A stretch of DNA of 64,000 bases from Mycolicibacterium austroafricanum (GCF_902705885.1 NZ_CACSIP010000023.1:1-64000), one strand, 5' to 3'; shown: positions 1 through 7,887, numbered from the stretch's first letter. Notes: generated from the sequence alone by a model not told the origin. Translations and numbers: made by a program.

Positions 1-1378
1 GGGTGGCGGTGGGCGGCGCACTGGTGGGTGCGGGCGCGGCGGTGGTCGGCGTCGGGGTGCGCGGCAACGGGGGCAGGTGCGGGGTCGGCTTGGGTGTCGT
101 CGTCGCAGTGGGCGGTGGGCAGACCGGCAGGACCGAGCCGCGTAGCTGCTCGATCTGTCGGATCGCGTCGTCGAGCGTGCCCGAGGGCAGCCCGGCGATG
201 ACCTGGGCGCGTTCGGACGGACGCATGTCGTCGACGGCGAGCAGCCGGCAGCCCAGGTCATCCAGGGATTGTCCTGCGCTGATCAGGGAGAGTTCGTTGC
301 GGGCGTTCAGACACCCGAGCAGGTAGGGCTCCTGCAGCGAGACCCCGGCGAAGGAGCCCTGCACGCCCCGCATGATGGAGACGGTGCCGGCGTGTTCGCT
401 GACGTAGTAGTTGTTGCGCACGATCTCGCGTGCGACGGCCAGGCCTGCGAGTACCACAAGGAGCAGCACAGTGGCGATGATGAACATGCGGCGCCGGGAG
501 CGGGGTTTCGGTGGTGGTTCTTCTGGTTGGTGCACAACGGGTTTGGCGACATTGCGTTTCGGGTTGAACGCCGACGCGCGCCCGGCCGCGGTGTTCGGTG
601 GGGCGCTCTGATCGTCGCTGCCGGACACCGCCCCGGCGAGGATCGGTTGGGTTTGGCCGTAGTCGTAGTCGACGACGTCGGCCACCACCAGGGTGACGTT
701 GTCGGGACCGCCGCCACGCAACGCCAGTTCGACGAGACGGTCCGCACTCTCGGTGACGTCCGGGATCTGCAGCGCCTCGGCGATGGTGTCGTGGCTGACC
801 GGGTCGGTGAGGCCGTCGGTGCACAGCAGGTACCGGTCTCCGACACGGGCCTCGCGCATGATCAGCGCCGGCTCCACCTCGTGGCCGGTCAGGGCCTTCA
901 TGATCAACGAGCGCTGCGGGTGGCTGTGCGCCTCCTCGGCGGTGATGCGGCCCTCGTCGACCAGGGTCTGTACGAACGAGTCGTCCTTGGTGATCTGGGT
1001 GAGCTCGCCGTCACGCAGCATGTAGCCGCGGGAGTCGCCGATATGCACCAGGCCGAGCCGGTTGCCCGCGAACAGGATGGCCGTCAGCGTGGTGCCCATG
1101 CCGTCGAGATCCGGGTCGGCCTCGATGTGCGCGGCGATCGCCGAGTTGCCTTCCCGGACAGCGTCGCCGAGTTTGCTCAGCAGGTCGCCGCCGGGCTCGT
1201 CGTCGTCGAGGTGGGCCAGGGCGGCGATGACCAGCTGTGAGGCGATCTCCCCGGCCGCGTGACCACCCATCCCGTCGGCGAGGGCCAGCAGGCGGGCGCC
1301 GGCGTAGACCGAGTCCTCGTTGTTGGCGCGGACCAGCCCGCGGTCGCTGCGCGCGGCGTATCGAAGTCCGAGGGTCAT
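1..1378 (-). CDS. pstP: PP2C-family Ser/Thr phosphatase PstP (3' end outside window)
   Basis: Metal-dependent phosphatase that reverses the PknA/PknB kinases controlling mycobacterial growth and cell-wall synthesis. The frame opens with MTLGLRYAARSDRGLVR, then NNEDS, the PP2C motif LALADGMGGHAAGE, HIGDSRGYMLR, LLCTDGLTD and GGPDNVTLVV, giving a catalytic domain of about 235 residues. A basic stretch (KPRSRRR) precedes a single transmembrane segment, followed by an extracytoplasmic domain and a Pro/Thr-rich tail that runs off the left edge. The ATG at 1376-1378 is preceded by GAGGAG. It lies downstream of fhaB and fhaA on the same strand, as in the conserved mycobacterial kinase locus; rodA, pbpA, pknA and pknB are expected beyond the edge. 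Confidence 0.95.
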   Translation of the reverse strand, partial: MTLGLRYAARSDRGLVRANNEDSVYAGARLLALADGMGGHAAGEIASQLVIAALAHLDDDEPGGDLLSKLGDAVREGNSAIAAHIEADPDLDGMGTTLTAILFAGNRLGLVHIGDSRGYMLRDGELTQITKDDSFVQTLVDEGRITAEEAHSHPQRSLIMKALTGHEVEPALIMREARVGDRYLLCTDGLTDPVSHDTIAEALQIPDVTESADRLVELALRGGGPDNVTLVVADVVDYDYGQTQPILAGAVSGSDDQSAPPNTAAGRASAFNPKRNVAKPVVHQPEEPPPKPRSRRRMFIIATVLLLVVLAGLAVAREIVRNNYYVSEHAGTVSIMRGVQGSFAGVSLQEPYLLGCLNARNELSLISAGQSLDDLGCRLLAVDDMRPSERAQVIAGLPSGTLDDAIRQIEQLRGSVLPVCPPPTATTTPKPTPHLPPLPRTPTPTTAAPAPTSAPPTAT

Positions 1379-1459
1379 TTTGCTCCTCGCGTGCGCAGGA
1401 TGCCTTTTGCTCCTCGCGTGCGCGGGATGCCGTTTGCTCCTCGCGTGCGCGGCGTCACG
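1379..1459 (-). repeat. Three tandem 27-bp repeats carrying the pstP ribosome-binding site
   Basis: Three copies of the 18-bp core TTTGCTCCTCGCGTGCGC start at 1379, 1406 and 1433, an exact 27-bp period. On the coding strand each copy contains GCGAGGAGC, so the pstP ribosome-binding site exists three times, but only the copy nearest pstP is followed by an ATG at normal spacing. The fhaB stop codon lies inside the third copy. Confidence 0.9.
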
Positions 1460-1922
1460 GGCGGAGCTCGATCACCGTTTTGCCGACCCGCACCGGTGTG
1501 CCCATCGGAACTCGTACCGCCGTCGTCACCTTCGCCCTGTCGAGGTATGTACCGTTGGTCGATCCTAGATCCTCTACATACCACTCCGGACCTCGTGGGG
1601 AGAGCCTGGCATGGCGGGTGGAGGCGTAGTCGTCGGTCAGCACCAGCGTGGAGTCATCGGCGCGTCCGATCAGGATGGGCTGGGTGCCCAGCGGGATCCG
1701 GGTACCCAGTAGCGCGCCCTCGGTGACCACCAACTGGCGGGGGACGTTTCTGCGGCCTCGGTTGGGTAGCAGGGTCCCGCGCAGCGCCAACCCCCGCCGA
1801 GCCATCACCGCGCCGGTGGGTGCGTAGATGTCGGTGCGCAGGATGCGAAGCACCGACCAGATGAACAGCCACAGCAACAGCAGGAAGCCGACGCGGGTCA
1901 GCTGCAGAACTAGCCCCTGCAT
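1455..1922 (-). CDS. fhaB: FHA-domain membrane protein FhaB (FipA)
   Basis: Phosphothreonine-binding adaptor of the cell-division/cell-wall kinase network. The 155-residue protein has one N-terminal membrane segment (residues about 8-28, GFLLLLWLFIWSVLRIL) and a C-terminal cytoplasmic FHA domain with the expected GRADDSTLVL, STRHARL and LGSTNGTYL motifs; G, R, S, H and N at the phosphothreonine pocket are all present. Length fits the mycobacterial family. It lies between fhaA and pstP on the same strand, matching the conserved locus. Confidence 0.95.
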   Translation of the reverse strand: MQGLVLQLTRVGFLLLLWLFIWSVLRILRTDIYAPTGAVMARRGLALRGTLLPNRGRRNVPRQLVVTEGALLGTRIPLGTQPILIGRADDSTLVLTDDYASTRHARLSPRGPEWYVEDLGSTNGTYLDRAKVTTAVRVPMGTPVRVGKTVIELRP

Positions 1923-2052
1923 CTGACGTCCTCTCCGTCCCCGTCATACGCCACGCGCAAGCGCTCGTAGGCGTCCTTTCGGCACCGCCACCATACTTCG
2001 GCGGCGTTCGACGTGAGGGTCAAGCAGAAAGCTTTCCCCGGGCTGTCGACCC

Positions 2053-3468
2053 TCAGTGAACGCGGACGATGATCTCGGAGTGGCCGAGCCGGATGACGTC
2101 ACCGTCGGCCAGCTGCCACTCCTGTACGGGCGCATTGTTCACCGTGGTGCCGTTGGTGGAGTTGAGGTCTGACAATAGCGCGACCTGCCCGTCCCAGCGG
2201 ATCTCCAGATGCCTGCGGGAGACGCCGGTGTCGGGCAGCCGGAACTGCGCGTCCTGACCCCGTCCGATCACATTGGCGCCTTCACGCAGCTGGTACGTGC
2301 GGCCGCTGCCGTCATCGAGCTGCAGAGTGACCGCGGTGCCCGCCGAGGGGTAGTCCCCCTGGCCGGCGCCGTAGCCGGGCGCGCCGTAACCGGGGCCGCC
2401 GTACCCCTGATCGCCGTAGCCCTGATCGCCGTAGCCCTGGTCGGAGTAGCCGGCCGGGGGCTCGCTGTAGCGGCCGTAGTCGGGCTGACCGTAGTCCTGG
2501 CGCCCGTAGGCCTGGCCGCCCTGTGAACCGTAGCCACCTTGATCCGGGTAGCCGCCCTGGTCCGGGTAGCCGCCCTGGTCCGGGTAGCCGCGTCCCGGCG
2601 GCGGGTAACCGCCGTCGTCGGGCCGACCCGGCGCGCGGCCGTAGTCGTAGTCATTGGCGGGGGGTCCGGGCGGGGGACCGTACCCGGGCTGCCCACCGGG
2701 AGGTGGACCGTAGCCGGGGGGAGGCTGGCGATACCCCTGGTCGGGGTAACCGCCCTGCGGCGGGCCGTACCCGGCGGGTGGGCGCTGTTCGTAGGACGGA
2801 GGCGGGTAGCCCTGGTCGGGGTAACCGCCCTGGTCCGGGTAGCCACCCTGGTCGGGGTAGCCACCACGCGGCGGATAGTTGGGCTCGCCTTGCGGCGGGT
2901 AGCCGCCCTGCTCAGACGGTGGATACGGGGGGCGCTGCTGATCGTCCGGCCGGTTGTACCGCTCGTCGTAGTATTCGTCTGCCGGCCGACCCTGTCCCTG
3001 GCCGGCGCGGTAGCTCGGATTGTCGGTCATCGGTGGTACTCCTGGTTCTGCGTTGGACGAAAGTTCTCGAGGTGGCGCGGGTTCGCCTGTGGTCGAGTCC
3101 GGGTTGACCGCACCACGCGCGCGTAACTGTCCGGTGTGCAGGTCGGGCGACTGCTCGAATCTGACGACCACATCACCATACGTTTGCCACCCCTGCTCAT
3201 GGATGTATCCCTCCAAGTGCTTGGCGAACGTGGTCGAGGTGATGTCCGGGTCGGCGCTCACCTTGCGGTAATCGGGCACACTGAGGGTAATGACGTAGTC
3301 GTTCGGGGCCAAAATTCGTCCGCCACGTACTTCTTGTGCACCGCTGTCGGCCTCGCGTCGGAGCAGCGACTCCACTTCCGCTGGGACGATCGAGCCTCCG
3401 AATACCCTGGCGAAGGCGTCACCAACCGTCGACTCGAGTTTGCGCTCGAAGCGGTCGACCAAACCCAT
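2053..3468 (-). CDS. fhaA: FHA-domain protein FhaA
   Basis: FHA adaptor recruited to phosphorylated MviN to regulate peptidoglycan synthesis. The N-terminal FhaA domain (about residues 1-120) begins [12 protein letters not shown] at the ATG at 3466-3468; upstream in-frame codons are non-mycobacterial in character and were excluded. The middle (about 150-365) is a low-complexity linker with many [10 protein letters not shown] and YGDQG repeats. The C-terminal FHA domain (about 380-471) has [20 protein letters not shown] and [10 protein letters not shown]. Total 471 residues. First gene of the minus-strand cluster; the repeat-rich linker is prone to copy-number variation. Confidence 0.93.
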   Translation of the reverse strand: MGLVDRFERKLESTVGDAFARVFGGSIVPAEVESLLRREADSGAQEVRGGRILAPNDYVITLSVPDYRKVSADPDITSTTFAKHLEGYIHEQGWQTYGDVVVRFEQSPDLHTGQLRARGAVNPDSTTGEPAPPRELSSNAEPGVPPMTDNPSYRAGQGQGRPADEYYDERYNRPDDQQRPPYPPSEQGGYPPQGEPNYPPRGGYPDQGGYPDQGGYPDQGYPPPSYEQRPPAGYGPPQGGYPDQGYRQPPPGYGPPPGGQPGYGPPPGPPANDYDYGRAPGRPDDGGYPPPGRGYPDQGGYPDQGGYPDQGGYGSQGGQAYGRQDYGQPDYGRYSEPPAGYSDQGYGDQGYGDQGYGGPGYGAPGYGAGQGDYPSAGTAVTLQLDDGSGRTYQLREGANVIGRGQDAQFRLPDTGVSRRHLEIRWDGQVALLSDLNSTNGTTVNNAPVQEWQLADGDVIRLGHSEIIVRVH

Positions 3469-3715
3469 CGCCCCGGTCGCCTCCCTCGCTGATGTGCGGC
3501 ATCTTTTCGCACGGTGGCGCCACCAGCGTGTCGGCTGGCAGCCATGCTTGCATGCATGGTATCGGCCGGGCCCGCCCTCGCGGGACCACCAGAACTCTGA
3601 GAAACCCATCGTGGCAGGTCACGGTCCTGGGGAAGCCCCTTTTGGCGATGACGGAGGCCGTGCCAGTACGGTTGGGGCGAGGGCCGGGGTGCGTGATAGG
3701 CTCCCTCGGTCATTC

Positions 3716-3798
3716 GGGCGAGTGGCGGAATGGCAGACGCGCTGGCTTCAGGTGCCAGTGTCCTTCGGGACGTGGGGGTTCAAGTCCCCCTTCGCCCA
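3716..3798 (+). tRNA. leuT: tRNA-Leu (anticodon CAG)
   Basis: An 83-nt cloverleaf with a 7-bp acceptor stem (GGGCGAG paired with TTCGCCC, one G-T wobble), anticodon stem CTGGC/GCCAG enclosing loop TTCAGGT (anticodon CAG), a long class II variable arm with GTCC/GGAC, and a T arm GTTCAAG within GGGGG/CCCCC. CCA is not encoded. tRNA-Leu next to fhaA is a conserved mycobacterial arrangement. Because an accessory island starts just after it, the 3' end is a plausible historic integration target, though I saw no second copy of the tRNA 3' end near 24.5 kb. Confidence 0.95.
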
Positions 3799-3827
3799 CA
3801 TAGAGGAGTTCTACGAACTGCTAGCGC

Positions 3828-3861
3828 AAAGGTCACGAACCAGAAATGGCTCGTGACCTTT
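3828..3861 (+). terminator. Hairpin terminator after tRNA-Leu
   Basis: Perfect 11-bp stem AAAGGTCACGA / TCGTGACCTTT, with CCA/TGG pairing inside the loop around GAAA. It begins 30 bases after the tRNA. The T-tract is weak (TTTGTGTTT), as is common in actinobacteria. Confidence 0.75.
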
Positions 3862-4222
3862 GTGTTTGGGTGGGCCCGGTGCTTTGGGGGCGTCATTCGG
3901 CGGGCTAGGGACTTCCGCCGCTGAGTCCCGGTGTCACCGGGCACCGGTACTAGTCTGCCGAGGCAACAGTGGGCTTTCCATTCGACAGACACGCCAATCT
4001 TCACTCTTGGGGCCGGAAGCTGAGCAAGACGCGGTGCGCAGATGATCGCCGCCATCATCCGTGACTAGTCATCGTCCTTGCCGACCTTCTTCAAGTATCG
4101 AAACAAGCTGCAGACATACGCCTCGAATCCGAGAGCTTCACAACCGCAAGTCACACCTGAATCAGTCGCGCGCACCCACCCCGGACGCCTAATTTCGTGT
4201 TACGATATTGGAGGTGCATTCG
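3862..4222. other. Intergenic left end of the accessory island
   Basis: About 360 bases with no convincing gene. No integrase relic or copy of the tRNA 3' end was recognised. The last part contains GGAGGTG at 4210-4216, the ribosome-binding site of the following toxin gene. Confidence 0.5.
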
Positions 4223-4478
4223 GTGCGGATTCACTCTGCTGCGCTCAAGCATGGGCGCAGCGAAGGAGACATCCTCCACGCGTTGAAGCACGTTCACATC
4301 GAGCTAGACGTGATCGATGATGATCCACCGCGGACATGCATTTTCGGCTTCGCCCCTGACGCCACGCTGTATGGAGCTGATCGTGCTCCATACAGCGCAA
4401 GCCGATCTCGTAATCCACTGCATGAAGGCCCGGAAGCATCAGCTCGACAAAGCCCTACAAGCCCGAGGCGGATACTGA
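4223..4478 (+). pseudogene. Toxin of a toxin-antitoxin pair, reading frame broken
   Basis: The GTG start at 4223 follows GGAGGTG. The protein begins VRIHSAALKHGRSEGDILHA and continues to IDDDPPRTCIFGFAPDA, resembling the small actinobacterial toxins with a VIHAM-type C-terminus (BrnT/DUF4258-like). After PDA the expected continuation (MELIVLHTAQADLVIHCMK, then ARKHQLDKALQARGGRY) is in the next frame, so a one-base insertion or two-base deletion lies near 4360-4374. The second frame ends TGA at 4476-4478, two bases before the antitoxin ATG. A perfect hairpin sits at the break, so programmed frameshifting is an alternative to inactivation. Confidence 0.6.
4366..4396. repeat. Perfect 12-bp inverted repeat at the toxin frameshift
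   Basis: GCTGTATGGAGC and GCTCCATACAGC flank the 7-base loop TGATCGT. It lies inside the toxin gene exactly where the two halves change frame. Confidence 0.9.
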
Positions 4479-4479
4479 C

Positions 4480-4944
4480 ATGACCAAGAAAGCAGCGACC
4501 AGCACCGAGCGAGACGCCAATCGCAGCAGCGGAACCCGCCATCGCAGCGCCATTACAGGCAAGTTTGTGAAGACGTCCACCGCGGCGCGCAATCCAAGGA
4601 CCACGGTCACCGAGCGCAACCCTGACAACGACAAGGTGACACGGCCGCCGCTGGGAACCCGTGATGACTCGCTGGGTGAAGGGGTGTCTTTGATGGAGCG
4701 CCACCTTCCGAGTGATCTCGATGAAGAGACCATCGAGCGACTGGCAGCCGAGGCCGAGGATGGAGTGCCACCCGAGAAGCTGCGTCGACGAGGGCGCCCC
4801 TCGATTGCCGAGGACGCCTCCAGTACTTATTCGGTGCGGCTACCCATTGGTTTGGTGACACTCACCGACGAACGTTCGGCCATCGATGGTGTAAGCCGAG
4901 GCGAGACTATCCGCCGAGCGCTGATCGAGTACCTCACGAAGTAG
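4480..4944 (+). CDS. Ribbon-helix-helix-type antitoxin
   Basis: Predicted DNA-binding antitoxin, 154 residues. The N-terminal 75 residues are basic and Thr/Ser-rich, followed by the antitoxin signature LPSDLDEETIERLAAEAEDG, then EKLRRRGRPS and a C-terminal stretch compatible with a ribbon-helix-helix fold (YSVRLPIGLVTLTDERS, SRGETIRRALIEYL). Family antitoxins with this LDEET/RRRGRPS layout pair with the toxin type seen immediately upstream. The start ATG is two bases after the toxin stop, implying one transcript and autoregulation. The gene is convergent with the recombinase and ends 12 bp from the recombinase stop. Confidence 0.75.
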   Translation: MTKKAATSTERDANRSSGTRHRSAITGKFVKTSTAARNPRTTVTERNPDNDKVTRPPLGTRDDSLGEGVSLMERHLPSDLDEETIERLAAEAEDGVPPEKLRRRGRPSIAEDASSTYSVRLPIGLVTLTDERSAIDGVSRGETIRRALIEYLTK

Positions 4945-4956
4945 CAGAGGTCTCTT

Positions 4957-5430
4957 TCAAGTACCGGTACGCGGCCGCTCGGCGGAAAGTTTCGGTGGTT
5001 TGGTCACCGGCAACTGCCGCGCCCGACGAGTTGCCCGCGATGCGGCGCGGCGTTCACGACCCAACTCAAGTTCCAGTTCGGCCAGAGTAGCCATGATGCC
5101 AGCGACCGCGCGCCCGGTTGGAGTAGCGGTATTCACCCCCTCGCGTAAGGCGCGTAACAGAATTCGGCGTCCATCAAGGTCTGCGATGGTGCGTGTCACT
5201 TCAGCGGCTGAGCGGCCTAAGCGATCGATCGCACTCACGATCACAATGTCGCCGGAGCGGGCGTAATCAAGCAACCTGGCCAGGCCGGGACGCGCGGTAC
5301 CAACCGCGCCAGACACCTCGTCACTGAACATCCGTCCGGGAGTGACGCCGGCCGCGCTGAGCGTAGAAACCTGGCCCCCGAGGTCCTGGCCAGAAGCGCT
5401 GACCCGCGCGTATCCGAGAATGGCCGTCAC
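4957..5430 (-). CDS. Small serine recombinase (resolvase/invertase family), C-terminally short
   Basis: Catalytic serine recombinase. From the GTG at 5430 it reads MTAILGYARVSASGQDLGG; the catalytic Ser is in YARVS, followed by the DRLGRS motif (VSAIDRLGRS), GRAVAGIMATLAELELEL and the E-helix. Total 158 residues, whereas relatives have 180-200 with a helix-turn-helix. Here the chain stops just after PPKLSAE where that domain should begin, and the sequence beyond is antisense to the antitoxin, so the domain is truly absent. An upstream in-frame ATG at 5502 would run across site s0 and is disfavoured. The gene points away from the repeat array, as an integron integrase does. Its own promoter overlaps s0, suggesting autoregulation by site binding (inference). 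Confidence 0.85.
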   Translation of the reverse strand: MTAILGYARVSASGQDLGGQVSTLSAAGVTPGRMFSDEVSGAVGTARPGLARLLDYARSGDIVIVSAIDRLGRSAAEVTRTIADLDGRRILLRALREGVNTATPTGRAVAGIMATLAELELELGRERRAASRATRRARQLPVTKPPKLSAERPRTGT

Positions 5431-5457
5431 ACCCACTACAGTCACACCAACCGCCGA

Positions 5458-5500
5458 CAGTGAGGATCTGAGACACGCAGTGTGAGAAAAGAAATGAGAC
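5458..5500 (+). repeat. Variant array site s0 beside the recombinase
   Basis: A 43-bp relative of the 41-bp repeat: CAGTGAGGATCTGAG matches the left half of s6 at 13 of 15 positions, and AGAAATGAGA matches its right half exactly; two extra bases lie between. It is 28 bp upstream of the recombinase GTG, so binding here could both regulate the recombinase and serve as a primary insertion site. Confidence 0.65.
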
Positions 5501-5529
5501 ACTGCGACCTCGAGCTATGCGAACGTCAC

Positions 5530-5570
5530 GCAGCGCGTGCAACCCTGTCTCGGTTCTCTAGAAACGAGAC
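5530..5570 (+). repeat. Variant array site s1, palindromic, at the start of unit 1
   Basis: The right half TTCTCTAGAAACGAGAC (5554-5570) matches s3 exactly. The usual left half is missing. Instead GTCTCGGTTC and GAAACGAGAC form a 10-bp inverted repeat around TCTA with one mismatch (5547-5570), the shape expected of a serine-recombinase crossover site. Another small inverted repeat, CACGC/GCGTG, lies just upstream at 5526-5538. Confidence 0.7.
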
Positions 5571-5623
5571 GGCAGCGAATGATGACCGTGCCCGGGTGGT
5601 CGGATGCCGCGCGTGACCGCCTT

Positions 5624-6151
5624 CTATGCGGTGGTCTGGCAGAACCGGATCGTGTTGGAGAACGGGTCGATGACTTCCATGGTGGGTCCGCCTGGTGAGT
5701 CGGCTTCGATCCCGGGGTTCATGCGGTCGTATCCAGTGGTGTGGAGTTCTTTGTGTAGCGCCGCGACGTCGCTGATCGGTACCCATACGGTCGATCCGGG
5801 GGTGCCGTCGCCGTGGTGTTCAGAGAGGTCGAGCACGAACCGGTCCCGGCGCAATCGCATGTAGAGGATTGATTGCGCGTACTCGAAGCGATGTAGCCAC
5901 TCGATAGCGAAGTGCAGGTAATCGATGTAGAACTCGCGTGCTCGAGTTTCATCGAGGCTACGGAGGACCGGCACAGGAGCGCTCATGCCCCGGTGGGTCG
6001 GGAGCCCCGCAGCTGCAGTGTTCCAGTCGCGGAAGCCGAGTTGTTGGGCCACGATCTCCAAGGCCTTGGAGTGCGTGAGATTGGCGGCGGGTACTTGTTC
6101 CCGCAGGGTGCGTGCGGCTCGCTTGGCGTCGTCGAGGGTCAGATCCATCAC
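5624..6151 (-). CDS. Glyoxalase/VOC superfamily protein (unit 1)
   Basis: 175 residues. The N-terminal 50 residues (LTLDDAKRAARTLREQ, then LTHSKALEIVAQQLGFRDWN) match the helical extension found on glyoxalase-related proteins. The rest is a VOC fold: PVPVLRSLDETRAREFYIDY, an ERDR-like strand LRRDRFVLDLSEHHGDGTPG, STVWVPISDVAALHKEL, and the closing strand MEVIDPFSNTIRFCQ. The HH and terminal E/D positions are compatible with metal or ligand binding, as in bleomycin-type resistance proteins, but the substrate cannot be read. Only gene between s1 and s2, minus strand, with GTGAAG ahead of the ATG. Confidence 0.8.
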   Translation of the reverse strand: MMDLTLDDAKRAARTLREQVPAANLTHSKALEIVAQQLGFRDWNTAAAGLPTHRGMSAPVPVLRSLDETRAREFYIDYLHFAIEWLHRFEYAQSILYMRLRRDRFVLDLSEHHGDGTPGSTVWVPISDVAALHKELHTTGYDRMNPGIEADSPGGPTMEVIDPFSNTIRFCQTTA

Positions 6152-6510
6152 TTCACCTACGTTTCCGATGCCGGTGTGCGATCAGCGCCCGCATTGCTGA
6201 TTGTCCAGGCACCGTGTGACTCGTAGACGAGTGTGGTGGCGACCGATCCAGATGCGTTCACCTCACCGATATCTCGGCGCGGGCGGCGGGCCGCATCAAA
6301 CCCGTGAATGACATTACTGACTGCCAGAAACGGAATCAATCCCTGGTCAAGTGTCGGTATAGGCGGGTAGAAGCGGCACGCCGCCGGAGGCAGGATCTGA
6401 TCGACTTCGTTTCTCTAGAAACTAGACAAGGCGTGAGTCCCGCCGGTGAAGAGAAGGTCTGTTGTAAGGCGCATTGTCGCCTAGACGACCGGCTGCGAGG
6501 ATCGGACATC
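6152..6510. other. Divergent promoter region spanning site s2
   Basis: No gene recognised. It separates the minus-strand VOC gene from the plus-strand phosphotransferase gene and contains s2, so promoters of two neighbouring units face away from the site. Confidence 0.5.
6387..6427 (+). repeat. Array site s2 (41 bp)
   Basis: GAGGCAGGATCTGATC, seven bases, TTTCTCTAGAAACTAGAC. CGTTTC and GAAAC can pair around TCTA. Ends unit 1. Confidence 0.9.
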
Positions 6511-7407
6511 GTGGATGTGCATCCCGAACAGCTCCTGATTTCTGAATTGACGGTGCAGACGCTGGTATCGACGCAGTTTCCTCAATGGCGTCACGCGGAG
6601 GTTCGACCGATCAAAAGCCCTGGCACCGTGAACGCAATCTTCCGTATCGGCGATCACCTTGTTGCCCGGTTCCCACTGGAGCTCGACGACGTCGCGGTCG
6701 TCCGCGAACGCTTAGAAGTAGAGGTCGCGGCAGCCAGTGAGCTGCTCGGCCGGTCACCTTTTGCTACTCCCGAGCCGATCGCTCTCGGCGCTGCAGGGTG
6801 TGGCTATCCGCTTCCGTGGTCGATCTACTCATGGCTTCCCGGCCAAATGGCGACAGCCGACAACGTCAGTGAATCGGTATCATTCGCACTTGATTTGGCG
6901 AGCTTCATCGAAGCCGTCCGAGCCATCGATACCGATGGTCGAACCTTTGATGGCAACGGCCGCGGTGGCGACATCCTCGCACACGACGACTGGATGCAGC
7001 AGTGCTTGACTAACAGCGAAGGTCTCCTCGATGTCGGCCCGCTACGGGCTTTGTGGGCCGAGATGCGTGAGATCCCACGCGGCCCAGACCCGGCTGCCAT
7101 GAACCATGCCGACCTCATCCCACCGAACATTCTTATCGACGGGGAACACATCGTTGGAGTTCTCGATGTCGGTGGACTGCGTGCCGCCGACCCCGCCCTC
7201 GATCTGGTCGGCGCCTGGCACCTGCTCAATGCCCGAGGCCGCGCCATATTACGGGAACGTCTTGATTGCGACGATGCGCAATGGCAACGAGGTCGGGCGT
7301 GGGCCTTCCAGCAGGCCATGGGCGCGGTCTGGTATTACGTCGAAAGCAGCCCAACCATGAGCGCAGGTTGCCAGCGCACCCTGCAACGCATCGTCACTGA
7401 CATCTGA
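6511..7407 (+). CDS. Aminoglycoside phosphotransferase-like kinase (unit 2)
   Basis: 298 residues of the APH/choline-kinase-like fold. N-lobe: TVNAIFRIGDHLVARFPL with the ATP-binding Lys replaced by Arg in VARFPL, and EVEVAAASELL. Catalytic loop: NHADLIPPNIL (variant of HGDxxxxN). Metal motif: GVLDVGGLRAADPALDLV. The GTG at 6511 follows GAGG at a good spacing; an upstream in-frame ATG would place s2 inside the coding region and is rejected. Family members inactivate aminoglycosides or macrolides or phosphorylate metabolites, so resistance is possible but unproven. The stop TGA shares two bases with the left end of s3. A decayed relative lies beyond s10. Confidence 0.82.
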   Translation: MDVHPEQLLISELTVQTLVSTQFPQWRHAEVRPIKSPGTVNAIFRIGDHLVARFPLELDDVAVVRERLEVEVAAASELLGRSPFATPEPIALGAAGCGYPLPWSIYSWLPGQMATADNVSESVSFALDLASFIEAVRAIDTDGRTFDGNGRGGDILAHDDWMQQCLTNSEGLLDVGPLRALWAEMREIPRGPDPAAMNHADLIPPNILIDGEHIVGVLDVGGLRAADPALDLVGAWHLLNARGRAILRERLDCDDAQWQRGRAWAFQQAMGAVWYYVESSPTMSAGCQRTLQRIVTDI

Positions 7408-7446
7408 AACAAGACGTGAGACGTCCACATTCTCTAGAAACGAGAC
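7406..7446 (+). repeat. Array site s3 (41 bp)
   Basis: GAAACAAGACGTGAGA, eight bases, TTCTCTAGAAACGAGAC. Its first two bases are the last two of the kinase stop codon. Ends unit 2. Confidence 0.88.
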
Positions 7447-7512
7447 GGGGCCACGTCTCCAGAGGCTGCGGGGCAAGCCGAGGGGTGAATTAGCGGGCTG
7501 GTTACCGTACGA

Positions 7513-7887
7513 TCATCGGAACGGCAGCAGCTCGCGAAGCGGGATCGAGCGATCTGAGTCGAGCATCACGAGAGTGTCTGCATTGGCCGCGTTGAGCTGG
7601 ATGATGAATTCGCGGCAGCGCCCGCAGGGAGGTAGGACCGCGCCGTGGCGGTCCACCGCGACGATTCGCATGATCTCGCTCTGACCAGCGGTAAGCATCG
7701 CAGCCGCGGCAGAGTGCTCGGCGCAGAAGCCCATTGATGACGCTGTGTCCACGCAGATGCCGACGAACACGTCGCCGCCAGCCGTCTCAATCGCAGCACC
7801 GACAGTGCCGCACGCGGCGGTCTCGCTCAACTGGCGTGGAGCGACCGCGGCCCGTGCCGCGGCGAGGAGCTGCTCGAAACCATTCAC
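7513..7887 (-). CDS. Cytidine deaminase family, blasticidin-S-deaminase-like (unit 3)
   Basis: 124 residues. Zinc site and catalytic Glu are in FCAEHSAAAAM (C and E), with the second zinc motif PPCGRCREFI. Other landmarks: IVAVDRHGAVL and the closing RELLPF, which resembles blasticidin-S deaminase more than housekeeping cytidine deaminases. Length suits a tetrameric single-domain enzyme. The reaction would be hydrolytic deamination of a cytosine nucleoside or a cytosine-containing antibiotic; which one cannot be decided here. Minus strand, with its 3' end facing s3. Confidence 0.85.
   Translation of the reverse strand: MNGFEQLLAAARAAVAPRQLSETAACGTVGAAIETAGGDVFVGICVDTASSMGFCAEHSAAAAMLTAGQSEIMRIVAVDRHGAVLPPCGRCREFIIQLNAANADTLVMLDSDRSIPLRELLPFR

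Noticed and set aside
6157..6339. Small minus-strand reading frame between VOC gene and s2
   Set aside because: No recognisable family, no good ribosome-binding site, and it overlaps the promoter region of the VOC gene.
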